From: Bin87 sp965262485
GTDB taxonomy: Bacteria; Chloroflexota; Dehalococcoidia; Lucifugimonadales; UBA3495
Assembly: GCA_965262485.1 (NCBI GenBank)
Contig: OZ253540.1
Location: 3,038,001-3,102,000, forward strand
Direction: 5' to 3'
DNA: 64,000 bases
The position numbers were made by a program, and so were the translations under genes. Below, in pieces: positions 23,656 through 32,258 of the stretch. Below the pieces are notes generated by a model. It saw only the letters and a list, made by a program, of their open reading frames with translations, did no database searches and had not been told where the DNA came from. Each line of letters opens with the position of its first letter. Position 1 is the stretch's first letter.

Positions 23656-23985
23656 ATGGCAACTCAATTAGAAATTACGCCTCAGGCCGCGCGGTTCATC
23701 CGGGCCAGGGGAGGCCGGGCTGTCCTTGACGTGCTGTGCTGGCGAAGTTGAGCCGGCGAGTCGGTGGAGGTATCGGTCGATACCAATGTGAGGCGGCGGC
23801 GCAACCTGGATGCTTACGACAGCGCCGGATATGAGGAAATCGAGTTGCTGTTGGCCCCTGGGCTGGCGGAAATCGTCGCAAGGGTTGATCTTTCGATGAG
23901 CCGGTTTTTGTGGTTCCACAACCTGAAAGGGATGATAACGCTGCCCGATGGGGCGACGCTGGGACGAAGGGCGTCGCCGGTCTAG
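23656..23985 (+). CDS. candidate selenoprotein, CC/Se-motif (HesB-like) family, in-frame TGA
   Basis: The ATG at 23656 follows AAGGAAT. The frame has one internal TGA at 23749-23751 (codon 32), then runs on to a TAG at 23983. Read through, it is 109 residues: 'LEITPQAARFIRARGGRAVL', then 'DVLCWRS-U-AGESVEVSVDT' and 'LLLAPGLAEIVARVDLS'. This resembles the short HesB-like proteins annotated as CC/Se-motif (seleno)proteins, where a Cys/Sec cluster follows an 'ITPEAAxFIRxxGG' start. A hairpin 17 nt after the TGA fits the bacterial SECIS pattern. The alternative is a pseudogene with a nonsense mutation. No Sec machinery genes are in the window. Confidence 0.55.
23769..23784 (+). promoter_or_regulatory. 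SECIS-like hairpin
   Basis: GGTATC-GGTC-GATACC forms a 6-bp perfect stem with a GGUC loop. The loop starts 24 nt after the in-frame TGA. Bacterial SECIS elements place a loop with a G in its first two positions about 16-37 nt after UGA, so position and loop both fit. Confidence 0.45.
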
Positions 23986-24136
23986 GTTGTGTTGACATTT
24001 CTCGTCATTCCCGCGAAAGCGGGAATCCAATGACCGAATTCGTTAATAACGTTTTCGATTTGTTCACCTTATGACCTATGGATTCCGGCTTTCGCCGGAA
24101 TGACGGAATGAATTTCAAAATGTCAACACTGCCTAG
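23982..24136. mobile_element. family B MITE with CTAG ends
   Basis: The ends 'CTAGGTTGTGTTGACATTT' and, inverted, 'CTAGGCAGTGTTGACATTT' match at 17 of 19 positions. Inside are two palindromes of the ATTCCCGC/GCGGGAAT type in opposite order. The CTAG at each edge supplies the TAG stop of both flanking genes (the selenoprotein candidate on plus, the Uma2 gene on minus). A second, shorter copy lies at 61600-61698. Confidence 0.7.
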
Positions 24137-24705
24137 TCGTTGGACGGCAGCAGGTCGGCGACCGGGCAACTGAATCCCGGCAGGGCCTCGGCGCCGGACA
24201 CGGTGTCGCCGTCGGCGAGGGTTTGGGGTGGAGCGTCTACAGTGTGGACGGTGAGTGTACGGGTACGGATGTCGATAATCCATACCGACTTGCAGCCGCT
24301 GTTAAGATACTCCACAATTTTTTGATTAATTTCAGGGATGGTATTGCTGGGGGATAAGATTTCTACGGCCAGGTCGGGAGAGCCGTTGTAGAGCATACCG
24401 AAGAGGTCGGGTTGGCCAGCGCGTTCGGCAGAGAGGAATGACACGTCAGGCATCCGTGAGGAGGCGGGTGAGTCGGGGACGGTAACGTAGCCACGGTTGC
24501 TGCCGTAAACCTTGCCCAGCCGGCTGGGATAAACGTGGCTGGACAATCGCCAGATGACCAGCGCGACAGTTTCTTCATGCTCATCGGACGCGCCCATCTG
24601 CTCTATCAAAACTCCCTTGACCAGTTCATAGCGGGGGCGCTGCGGCAGGGCAGCGTACTCCTCTAATGTAACCGGCGGGGCAGTGGTTGGATTTTGGGTA
24701 GTCAT
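24133..24705 (-). CDS. Uma2 family endonuclease-like protein (DUF820)
   Basis: A 190-residue PD-(D/E)XK-fold protein of the Uma2/DUF820 family, very common in cyanobacteria and Chloroflexota. Motifs are 'TLEEYAALPQRPRYELVKGV' at the N-terminus, 'PDVSFLSAER' (catalytic Asp), and 'DLAVEILSPSNTIPEINQKI' containing the E-I-L-S-P core. 'CKSVWIIDIRTRTLTVH' follows. The biological target is unknown. The start follows GGAGG. Its stop codon lies in the edge of the neighbouring MITE. Confidence 0.88.
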   Translation of the reverse strand: MTTQNPTTAPPVTLEEYAALPQRPRYELVKGVLIEQMGASDEHEETVALVIWRLSSHVYPSRLGKVYGSNRGYVTVPDSPASSRMPDVSFLSAERAGQPDLFGMLYNGSPDLAVEILSPSNTIPEINQKIVEYLNSGCKSVWIIDIRTRTLTVHTVDAPPQTLADGDTVSGAEALPGFSCPVADLLPSND

Positions 24706-24734
24706 CAGGGAACCTCCAGGTGGCAGCTACCGGC

Positions 24735-26141
24735 CTACCGGGCGTAGCGGAATCCGCCTCCGGGGGTGCGGGCGCAGTTGAGGCGGCGGTTCAGGTGCAG
24801 TCCTTCCAGCACGAACTCGACGGCTGATGCGATTACCTCGGGCCGCCGGTCGCCCTGGGTGAGGCTCTCCACGGCGGCGGGCAGTCCTGCAATACGGCTC
24901 AGGGAATCCACGTAGGCGGCGGCGGGAACGTCGTTCCCGGTTTCAACGGCGTTGCCGAGATCGAACGCCGTTACGATGTCGTCCAGTTCGTCCACGTTGC
25001 AGTGGCGGCCGAAGATGGCCAGCGTGGCGCGCTTGGTAAGGTCGTCAACGAGACGATCTTCGCGGCCCTCGCCGAAGGTTTCCAGCTCGATCTTGCCGCC
25101 CAGGGAGGCGATGAGGAAGGGCAAATCGCTGATGCGCGGGCAGGCGATGGCGTCGCCCAGCCGGATGCTGCGGCGCACGGCGTTGCTGATGAGGGTTTCG
25201 TAGTCTGAGATCGACACGCGCACGCTGACGCCGGAGCGCTGGTTGATTTCGTTGCTGGCCCGCGCGCGGGCGGTTACCTCGGCCACGATTTCAGTCATAT
25301 AAGCCGGGACCGCCACCTTGTCTTCATCGGGGAAGCGGTTGCGCTCCTGCTCCATGATGGCGATTTCTTCGTCGATGGTGCGGGGGTAGTGGGTATGAAT
25401 CTGCGCGCCGTAACGGTCTTTGAGGGGGGTGACGATGCGTCCGCGATTGGTGTAGTCCTCGGGGTTGGCGGTGGCAAGGACGAACACATCCAGAGGCAAA
25501 CGGATGCGGTAGCCCTTGATCTGCACGTCGCGTTCTTCCATGAGGTTGAACAGGCCAACCTGAATACGCTCGGCGAGGTCGGGCAGTTCGTTGATGCAAA
25601 AGATGCCGCGGTTGGTGCGGGGCACCAGGCCGTAGTGGATGGCGGTTTCGTCGGCGAGGTGGCGACCTTCGGCGACCTTGATGGGGTCGATTTCACCGAT
25701 GAGGTCGGCGATGGAGATGTCGGGGGTTGCCAGCTTTTCGGAGTAGCGCTGCTCTCGGTCGATCCATTCGATGGGGGCGTTGTCGCCCTGCTCGGCGACG
25801 ATGCGCCTGGAGTCGGGGCTGATGGGATTGTAGGGGTCATCGTTGAGTTCGGAACCGGCGACGACGGGGAGTTTTTCGTCGAGGAGGCCAACCATGGCTC
25901 GGATGAGGCGGGTTTTGGCCTGGCCGCGTTCGCCCAGCAGAATGATGTCCTGACCGGCGAGGATGGCGTTCTCCAGCTGCGGGATGACGGTTTGGTCGAA
26001 GCCAATGATGCCTGGGAAGGCGGGTTCTTCGGCGCGCATTTTGGCGATGAGGTTGCGACGCACTTCTTCGCGCACTGAGACGGATTCGTAACCGCTGGCT
26101 TTGAGTTCGCCGAGGGTCGAGGGCAGGCTGGTGGTGGACAT
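24735..26141 (-). CDS. MoxR/magnesium-chelatase-type AAA+ ATPase
   Basis: A 468-residue AAA+ protein related to BchI/MoxR. Walker A is degenerate ('LLGERGQAKTRLIRAM', G-x-x-G-x-A-K-T), as in many of this clade. Walker B is 'RGIFCINELPDLAERIQVGL' and sensor 1 is 'FVLATANPEDYTNRGRIVTP'. The C-terminal lid includes 'SVRVSISDYETLISNAVRRS'. Such ATPases usually work with a VWA-domain partner encoded next door to insert metal or remodel complexes; no VWA gene is seen here. I start at 26141, after AAAGGAAG. It is a single gene behind a terminator. Confidence 0.85.
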   Translation of the reverse strand: MSTTSLPSTLGELKASGYESVSVREEVRRNLIAKMRAEEPAFPGIIGFDQTVIPQLENAILAGQDIILLGERGQAKTRLIRAMVGLLDEKLPVVAGSELNDDPYNPISPDSRRIVAEQGDNAPIEWIDREQRYSEKLATPDISIADLIGEIDPIKVAEGRHLADETAIHYGLVPRTNRGIFCINELPDLAERIQVGLFNLMEERDVQIKGYRIRLPLDVFVLATANPEDYTNRGRIVTPLKDRYGAQIHTHYPRTIDEEIAIMEQERNRFPDEDKVAVPAYMTEIVAEVTARARASNEINQRSGVSVRVSISDYETLISNAVRRSIRLGDAIACPRISDLPFLIASLGGKIELETFGEGREDRLVDDLTKRATLAIFGRHCNVDELDDIVTAFDLGNAVETGNDVPAAAYVDSLSRIAGLPAAVESLTQGDRRPEVIASAVEFVLEGLHLNRRLNCARTPGGGFRYAR

Positions 26142-26197
26142 TGGGCACTTCCTTTCAGACGGATTGCATTTGATTCGATGCCGATGACGGCAGTATA

Positions 26198-26231
26198 ACA
26201 AAACGCCCCTCTCCCAATAGAGGGAGAGGGG
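26198..26231 (-). terminator. rho-independent terminator of the secreted Asp/His-rich gene
   Basis: On the minus strand CCCCTCTCCC-tctatt-GGGAGAGGGG is followed by CGTTTTGTT. The stem is a family C repeat, apparently recruited as a terminator. Confidence 0.6.
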
Positions 26232-26266
26232 TTAGCACGCGGGGGTATTGATGGGCCGGTGGTTGG

Positions 26267-26929
26267 CTATCCGGCGTGGCCGGCGTCGCCGTCATTGTCG
26301 TGGCTGCTGTCGCCGTCATTGTCATGGCCGCTGTCGCGGTCCCCGTCGTGGCCGCGACCGTGATCTCCCCAGCCACCGAACCGTCCGCGGCTGTGTTCAG
26401 GGAGGAAGTCGGGGCGCTCGCCATGCCACGCGCTGATGGCGTCGGCCTGTTCTTGGTTCAGCGCTGCGTTGTCAACCGCCTTTTGGAGTATCTGGGCAAC
26501 TTTGTCCGCATCGGCGGTGCCGACGGCAATGTAGGCAATGCGGCCGGCGTCGGCGGGGCGGGCCGTGAACCAGGCGTTGACGGCGTCGGCCTGCTCGCGG
26601 GTCAGCGTGCCGTCTTCGACCAGCGTGTCCATCTTGGCGGCAAACTGTTCGTCAGCCAACTCGTGCTGCGCCGTGGCGAAAGCGCTGCCAACGGTTTCCG
26701 ATTCGATGCCGAGAATTTCGGCGACGCGTTGGATGAAGCGGTCGTAGGTTGCGTCGTGATTCCCGATGCCGCCGGCCCGCTCTCCGGCAAGTCCAGCGTG
26801 GCCGCCTGGAGCCGGGATGGGTGAGTTGGCCGCAAAGATGCTGCCGGCGGTAAGGCCGACGACCAGCAGGGCGACGGTGGCGGAAACGACATACCAGCGT
26901 TTGCGGATGGTGCGAACTCTATTGAACAT
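26267..26929 (-). CDS. secreted or anchored helical protein with His/Asp/Gly-rich tail
   Basis: A 220-residue protein. Residues 12-33 (WYVVSATVALLVVGLTAGSI) form a signal peptide or anchor. The body has two related helical repeats, 'GTLTREQADAVNAWFTARP' and 'ALNQEQADAISAWHGERP', a pattern seen in small secreted Chloroflexota/Firmicutes proteins (DUF2680-like). The last 40 residues are 'HDGDRDSGHDND'-type repeats that could bind divalent metals such as Zn, Cu or Ca (inference). The start follows AGGAGGAG. It ends in a terminator hairpin. Confidence 0.65.
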   Translation of the reverse strand: MFNRVRTIRKRWYVVSATVALLVVGLTAGSIFAANSPIPAPGGHAGLAGERAGGIGNHDATYDRFIQRVAEILGIESETVGSAFATAQHELADEQFAAKMDTLVEDGTLTREQADAVNAWFTARPADAGRIAYIAVGTADADKVAQILQKAVDNAALNQEQADAISAWHGERPDFLPEHSRGRFGGWGDHGRGHDGDRDSGHDNDGDSSHDNDGDAGHAG

Positions 26930-27266
26930 TTGCTCCTCCTGTTTACCGCCTCATGTAACGGGTGGCGGTTGCTTTGAGACCACAATACGCGGGCAGTGTA
27001 AAGGAAATATAAAGACTGAGAAAATCGCAAAACTTGTCATTGCGACCCCGTACTCGGAGGCGATTTCGCTACTACCACAGTACGGGGTCGGTGTCCGAAA
27101 ACCGACAAAGGAGTTGAAACCGCCCCTCGCTCAAACAGCGAGGGGCGGTTTCTTGGGATGTTATGGTGGACATCGACGCCTACTGTGGCCCAATGTTGAT
27201 ATGGCAACGGGCGGGGCGCTTGTTCTGTCGCGCCCCGCCCGCTGAGATTGTGGACTGCTTGCCCGG
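26930..27266. other. intergenic region with three successive hairpins
   Basis: No gene in 337 bp. Three stems stand in a row: 27044-27054 with 27079-27089 (GACCCCGTACT), 27087-27092 with 27101-27106 (GTCGGT/ACCGAC), and a perfect 16-bp stem 27116-27131 with 27137-27152. The last probably terminates the large surface-protein gene, which ends at 27267 on the minus strand. The first derives from a family A repeat. Confidence 0.55.
27116..27152 (-). terminator. perfect 16-bp stem, likely terminator
   Basis: GAAACCGCCCCTCGCT pairs perfectly with AGCGAGGGGCGGTTTC around a CAAAC loop, 115 bp downstream of the large minus-strand gene. The U-tract is poor on both strands, so it may act as a bidirectional or transcript-stabilising hairpin. 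Confidence 0.5.
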
Positions 27267-30200
27267 TTAGGGCGTGATGCGGAAGCGGGCTTCCGCCATT
27301 GCTACGCCGTTCTCCAGCAGGACGAACGGGATGTACTCCGCGTCGCCGCTGCCGGGCCGCAGGTTCAGCCTGACGGTGTAGTTCGGCGGTTCGCGCTCTA
27401 TGGTGAACGGCTTGCGCGGCCCGCCGAAGTCCGTCCGGTGGGTCGCCTCGCCCGCCTCGCTGCCGTCCGCCTGGATCTGGAAGGTCACGCTGTCGGGCGC
27501 GAACGGGCATTTCTGCTCGGTCATGAGCTTTGCTTCGTTGCACTGGACCGTTACCAACACGTCTATGGGGGTCTGACCGTCAGCAGGACGGATGCCTGAC
27601 GCCGGGCTCAACGTGATGGTCCACCGGTTGGACGACGGTTCGGCGTCCTGTTCCTCCGGCGGCGCCGCCGCGCGGGTGATTGTCACGGTGTAGATGGCGC
27701 CGGCCGTGCCGCCGCTGTTCTGGGAGATGTTGATGACGTTTCCGCCCTCCTCCAGGGGAATGACCTCTCCCACCTCGACGCTTGCGCCTTTGGCCGTTAT
27801 CTGGAGTGTGGCGCGGTTCGTGGTCTGCACTGCCGTTTGCGTGACCTCGTTTGCCACCTGCACCAGGTACTCCGTGCGGTCCGGCTCGAACTCCAGCGCG
27901 ATGTTGTCCAGCGATACGCCGGTCATGGGCACGCCGCCGTCGTTGTCCGTTATCGTGAAGGTCGCAGCGGAGGGTGAACCCACCCGGTAGCCGTCGCCGC
28001 TCACCACCCTGACGGTCAGCGTTCCGTTGGCCTCGCCCATGTCGTCGTCGTGGGTGGCGAACTCGATGTCGAGCTCGCCCTCGCGGGCCTTCACCAACAC
28101 GGTTTGCTGTCCGGCGCTCACGCCGAAATCGCCTTCGACCGTGATTTCGAGGGTCACCGTTATGTCATCCTCTACCACATCGCCGGGGATGATCTCGAAC
28201 CCGGCGGTCCCGCCCTCGCTTACGATGCTGGAGATACCGGTTCGCTCGATGGTGATGCGGGGCCCTGCCGGTAACTGTTGCGACTGCCCGGTGGCCGGGG
28301 CGGGCGCGTCCACCGTGACGGTCATGGTGTCGGAATCGGATACGCCCTCCTTATCGGTCACGGTCAGCCGGAACTCCAGCGCCGTGCCGTCGGCGGCGTC
28401 CTCGGGGACGATGAAACTGGGGTCTCCGAAGTTGCTGGCCGGTTGGGTGGTGAGGGGATGGGTCAGCGTGACGGTTGGTCCCGAGAGCTGTACCCACTGG
28501 TGGGCCATCTCCCACCACTTGCCGTAGGGGTTGTCGCTGTTCGTGCCTTGCAGGGTTACGCTGTCGCCCGGCTGTCCCGCCAGGTCCGGGCCCGCGTCCG
28601 CCGTCGGCGCGGTTTCCACCACCTCAAACGGCGGCTGCACGGGCGGCTCCCCCGGCGACGTGCAAGCGCCTGTTTCCGCGTTCTTGTTCACCGTCAGGAT
28701 GCGTAAGCCGATAGGATCCGGTCTGATGTGGGTGCCGTCGCTGCTGACACCGTCGGACACTTTGAGCGCAAAGGTGTACCGGGTTGGGGCTTCCAGGCAC
28801 GGCACTGTAAAGCCGTTGGGCACCCGCCCGCCGGGGCCTTCCAGCGTACTGGTGAGGTCCTCAGTCAACTCAATGTTGTTGTTCTGTTCCAGAGGCCCCT
28901 CGTTGGCTTTCCAGGTGTAGGTCAGCGTTTCGCCGGCGACTCCGCCGATGTCGCCCCGCAGCCCGATTACTTCCCCCGCTTCCCAATCGGTCTTGGTCTG
29001 TGCGTTTCTGGGGCTGGTGAAGTCCACCGCCACCGTGGGACGCGCCCGGACGCCGATTCTCACTACGTCGGAATTCGACCAGCCGACGGAGTTCTCGACG
29101 GTCAGCAGGAAGGAGTAGGCCATGTCGGTGGTCTGGCCGGTCGGCGTGGTGAACGTCGCCCGGCGTTGATCGGCGTTGGTCAGCTCCACCGCAGGCCCGC
29201 TGAGCTGCTTCCACTGGTAGCTCGAAATGCTGCCCCGCGTGGCGCGGCTGCCGCTGCCGTCGAGGGTGACCGTTACGCCTTCCAGTGCCGGCTTGCGGGC
29301 GGTTGTGCCCGGATACCGGTCGTTGCTGCCCGGGTAGCTGGCCGTTGCCTTGGGGATGGGCGAGTAGTCCGGGAGGAGTCTCCCGTTTTCGTCCACGACC
29401 CATTGTGGCAATGGCTCTACTTCGACTTTGACGATGTCGTAGTCCTGGTTGCCGGCGCTGTCGGTAACGGTCAGCATGAAGAACAGGTTGACCGAGTCCT
29501 CTGGCGTTGTCGTGACGGTTCCGGCTGTGGTTATTTCGGCGGAGACCCTCCTGACCGCAGCCGGTAGCAATGGCGTGGTGAACGTGGTCGTGGAGCCGGT
29601 CGCACGGCTCAGCGTGACGTCGACGCCGCAGTAGCCTTGTCCGCGCAGGAGCAGGTCGAGCGCGATCAGCTTGTGGTCGCCTTCCGCATCGGGGTTCATG
29701 CAGATCTGCTGCCAGGCATAGCTGCGAATGGAACGCCCGCGGGCGGCGCGGCTGCTGCTGCCGCTCAGCGTCACCGGCCGATCCGGTGACTGGAGCGCGT
29801 TGCCGGGCGGCTCGACCACATACGTGTTGTCGTCGGCGGTGCCGGCCCGGCTGTCCGGCCCCAGATTCAGTTCATCGTCGTCCGTGCCGGGCCTGCCGTC
29901 CATGCCGCAAGCAAGCGTGTCGTCGTCCGTGCAGGGTAAGCCGTCGGGGCCCACGATCAGGACGTTGTCGTCGTCCGTGCCCTTGATTTCGTCGGGCCCG
30001 GGGTCTCCTCCCTGACGGGTGTCGTCCCCACCGCCGTACACGCCGTCGGGACCCTTCCCGACCTCGTTCACGGTGTAAGACGACCCTTGAGGATGCAGCG
30101 ACCTCGTCGACACTCTGCCGACCGCCCTTGGCGCGCTGGCCCCTCCGGTTTCGTCCGCCACCGTGACGGTGATCGTCTGCGGAGCGGTGTAGGTGTCGTC

Positions 30201-32258
30201 GTTGAACTGGTCTCTGACCATGAGCCGGAACACGTAGTCTCCGGGCGGGTTGGCCCCGTTGATCCGGTACGGGTAGAGCGCCGACGGTTCCGTCACGCCG
30301 TCCCAGACGTTCCAGGACATCACCTGTTCCGGTGAGTACAGCGAGTAGGTGCAGTACGTTGAGTGCCCCCATGGGTGGCCGGGGAGATTCTTCTCACAGC
30401 CGCCGCGCAGTGGCGGGCCCAGCGGCGGCCCGCTGATCTGCTCCCACTTGTATTTCAGCGAGGCGTGCCAGTCCTGGTACGCCTGGGTCTCGCCGAACTC
30501 CGCCTGATCGGCCCGCGCCTGCCGGCTCGTGTCGGGGCGCACGTGCAGCGAGAAGGAGCCGGGCCGCGGCACGCGCTGCGAGTTCAGCGTGCGGTTGTCG
30601 GCCAGCGAGCCCGTGACCTGCGGCAGCCGGGGCGTGTAGACCCCCGCGACCGACGCCGGCGCGTCGTTGTCGTTGACGTTGACCCGCGACGATGGGACCG
30701 GCAGGTCGTAGGCTTCGCCATTCGGCAGCGCGGTCAGCGCGGAGAGCTGCACCCAACCGTTGCGCTCATCCTCCGCGTCGCCGACGGTGTTCACGGTGTA
30801 GGCGACGCTCTTCCGGTTGGCCGGAATGGTGACCGTGGCGGCGGCGTTGTCGACGCCGTAGTCGCCCTTGGCCTGGACTTGCACGTCGATGGTGAGTGCC
30901 TGGGCCGGCGCAGAGTCGATGGTGACGGTGAAGCGGACGGTCTGGCCCTCGGTGACCGCGGCCTGAGCCGACGTGACAATGACGTCAGGAAGGTCTACCC
31001 GTCCCTGATGGCCGAACTCCTCCCAGGTGAACACGCCGTCTTTGTTGCTATCGCCCTTCAACGCCGGGTACTGGCTGGCCGTGCCGAAGTCCCAGGGGTC
31101 GTCCACCGTCCCGTCGCCGTCCAGATCCAGGTTCCAGTTCGTATAGATTCCGGTATAGCCTACCGGGTTCTGCATTTGGGCAGTTGAGCGAGCAGTTGCT
31201 CCATACCCGGCTGTCCGGGTACTGTGAGGCCCGTCGAACTCGGAATAATGGAACAGCACGACTATGCTGTTGTCGAAGTATGAATTGGACACAACGTTGT
31301 TATGGACGCTCCCGTACAAGCCGCCCGCTTCGAGGTGGCGGCCCTTGGGATACAGATCGCTTCCCTCACCGGTTGATATGACGTCACCCAAGGAATACGA
31401 CGCGATGATGGCAGCGTTAGCGTTATCCTCCATCTGGCCCACCAAGCCACCGATTCTTCCTCCGCTCCTCACGTCTACATCGGTCCAGGAGGCCTGCACT
31501 GTTCCGGTCAAGTCACCGACCAGACCGCCGGCATAGTATCTGTGTACGTTGCGCGGAACCGTCGTCACCTTGCCGGTGGCGAAGCACTTTTCGATTAACC
31601 CGCCACCCTCAACCAAGCCCACCAGGGCGCCGACCCTGTCCCCGGCAACGGTGATGTCCACGTTGGGGAGGCCGACGTTCCTGATCACAGAGCCTGCTTC
31701 GATACGGCCAAACAACCCCGTCTGGCCCTCGGCCCGGTTGATGAACAGGTTGGAGATGGTGTGATAGCCGCCGTCGAAAGTGGCGGTGAAGCCTCGGATG
31801 GGCTCCCACCCGGCGCCGCCGTTCGAATACAAATCGCCGAGTTCGGGCACACCGTTGCGGTTGGTGTCGAAGTCCAGGTTGGTGGTCAGCTCGTAGCCGA
31901 TGCAGGTGTGGTTGGGGCAACCCATTGTCGGATCCCCGTCGTCATTCGCTCCTCTGTTGGGGTACGCGGGGACAAAGGCTACGTCGTTACTAGATCTTCC
32001 GTTGCCGTCCAAGTCCCAGCGGATGGCGTTCAGTTGCGCAAGGTTGGAGACCTCGATGAGGCCGTCGTCATCCAGGTCGTAGTCAACCGTTGGCGTCTGC
32101 GCGAGGGCAGACCCGCTGCTAAACAGAGCTGCCAGGGCAATTACGGTCAGGGCCAGTAACGGGCCAGCCGGCGCGGCCTCATTCTGAGCCACCTTTTGCG
32201 GGGGGGGGGGGGGGGGGGGGCTGACAGGGGTAGGTATGGGATTATCACGCAGTTGCAT
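27267..32258 (-). CDS. giant multidomain surface/secreted protein (GLUG, Calx-beta, PKD-like, TSP3-like)
   Basis: A 1,663-residue protein. I start at the ATG at 32258 (GGAG upstream), not 32318. The N-terminus has seven prolines encoded by a 21-G (plus strand) tract, then a hydrophobic export segment ending 'SSGSALAQ' (about residue 54). Next come EF-like 'DYDLDDDGLIEVSNLAQLNA' and GLUG repeats (TGLFGRIEAGSVIRNV, AGGLVGDLTG, IGGLVGQM; about 100-330), a Calx-beta domain (about 430-530), and PKD-like domains with 'YAWQQI', 'YQWKQLSG' and 'HQWVQLSGP'. TSP3-like Ca2+ repeats (GPDGLPCTDDD, GMDGRPGTDDDE) follow, then another Calx-beta (about 1370-1460) and a cadherin-like beta-sandwich. It is likely a calcium-stiffened adhesin or sheath protein. 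No sorting signal is seen. Confidence 0.8.
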   Translation of the reverse strand: MQLRDNPIPTPVSPPPPPPPQKVAQNEAAPAGPLLALTVIALAALFSSGSALAQTPTVDYDLDDDGLIEVSNLAQLNAIRWDLDGNGRSSNDVAFVPAYPNRGANDDGDPTMGCPNHTCIGYELTTNLDFDTNRNGVPELGDLYSNGGAGWEPIRGFTATFDGGYHTISNLFINRAEGQTGLFGRIEAGSVIRNVGLPNVDITVAGDRVGALVGLVEGGGLIEKCFATGKVTTVPRNVHRYYAGGLVGDLTGTVQASWTDVDVRSGGRIGGLVGQMEDNANAAIIASYSLGDVISTGEGSDLYPKGRHLEAGGLYGSVHNNVVSNSYFDNSIVVLFHYSEFDGPHSTRTAGYGATARSTAQMQNPVGYTGIYTNWNLDLDGDGTVDDPWDFGTASQYPALKGDSNKDGVFTWEEFGHQGRVDLPDVIVTSAQAAVTEGQTVRFTVTIDSAPAQALTIDVQVQAKGDYGVDNAAATVTIPANRKSVAYTVNTVGDAEDERNGWVQLSALTALPNGEAYDLPVPSSRVNVNDNDAPASVAGVYTPRLPQVTGSLADNRTLNSQRVPRPGSFSLHVRPDTSRQARADQAEFGETQAYQDWHASLKYKWEQISGPPLGPPLRGGCEKNLPGHPWGHSTYCTYSLYSPEQVMSWNVWDGVTEPSALYPYRINGANPPGDYVFRLMVRDQFNDDTYTAPQTITVTVADETGGASAPRAVGRVSTRSLHPQGSSYTVNEVGKGPDGVYGGGDDTRQGGDPGPDEIKGTDDDNVLIVGPDGLPCTDDDTLACGMDGRPGTDDDELNLGPDSRAGTADDNTYVVEPPGNALQSPDRPVTLSGSSSRAARGRSIRSYAWQQICMNPDAEGDHKLIALDLLLRGQGYCGVDVTLSRATGSTTTFTTPLLPAAVRRVSAEITTAGTVTTTPEDSVNLFFMLTVTDSAGNQDYDIVKVEVEPLPQWVVDENGRLLPDYSPIPKATASYPGSNDRYPGTTARKPALEGVTVTLDGSGSRATRGSISSYQWKQLSGPAVELTNADQRRATFTTPTGQTTDMAYSFLLTVENSVGWSNSDVVRIGVRARPTVAVDFTSPRNAQTKTDWEAGEVIGLRGDIGGVAGETLTYTWKANEGPLEQNNNIELTEDLTSTLEGPGGRVPNGFTVPCLEAPTRYTFALKVSDGVSSDGTHIRPDPIGLRILTVNKNAETGACTSPGEPPVQPPFEVVETAPTADAGPDLAGQPGDSVTLQGTNSDNPYGKWWEMAHQWVQLSGPTVTLTHPLTTQPASNFGDPSFIVPEDAADGTALEFRLTVTDKEGVSDSDTMTVTVDAPAPATGQSQQLPAGPRITIERTGISSIVSEGGTAGFEIIPGDVVEDDITVTLEITVEGDFGVSAGQQTVLVKAREGELDIEFATHDDDMGEANGTLTVRVVSGDGYRVGSPSAATFTITDNDGGVPMTGVSLDNIALEFEPDRTEYLVQVANEVTQTAVQTTNRATLQITAKGASVEVGEVIPLEEGGNVINISQNSGGTAGAIYTVTITRAAAPPEEQDAEPSSNRWTITLSPASGIRPADGQTPIDVLVTVQCNEAKLMTEQKCPFAPDSVTFQIQADGSEAGEATHRTDFGGPRKPFTIEREPPNYTVRLNLRPGSGDAEYIPFVLLENGVAMAEARFRITP
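32200..32220. repeat. homopolymer of 21 G near the 5' end of the surface-protein gene
   Basis: Twenty-one consecutive G on plus (C on the coding strand) encode seven prolines at about residues 14-20. Slippage would move the rest of the gene out of frame, so this is either a phase-variation tract or an assembly artefact. It abuts a 17-bp match to a MITE end. Confidence 0.9.
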
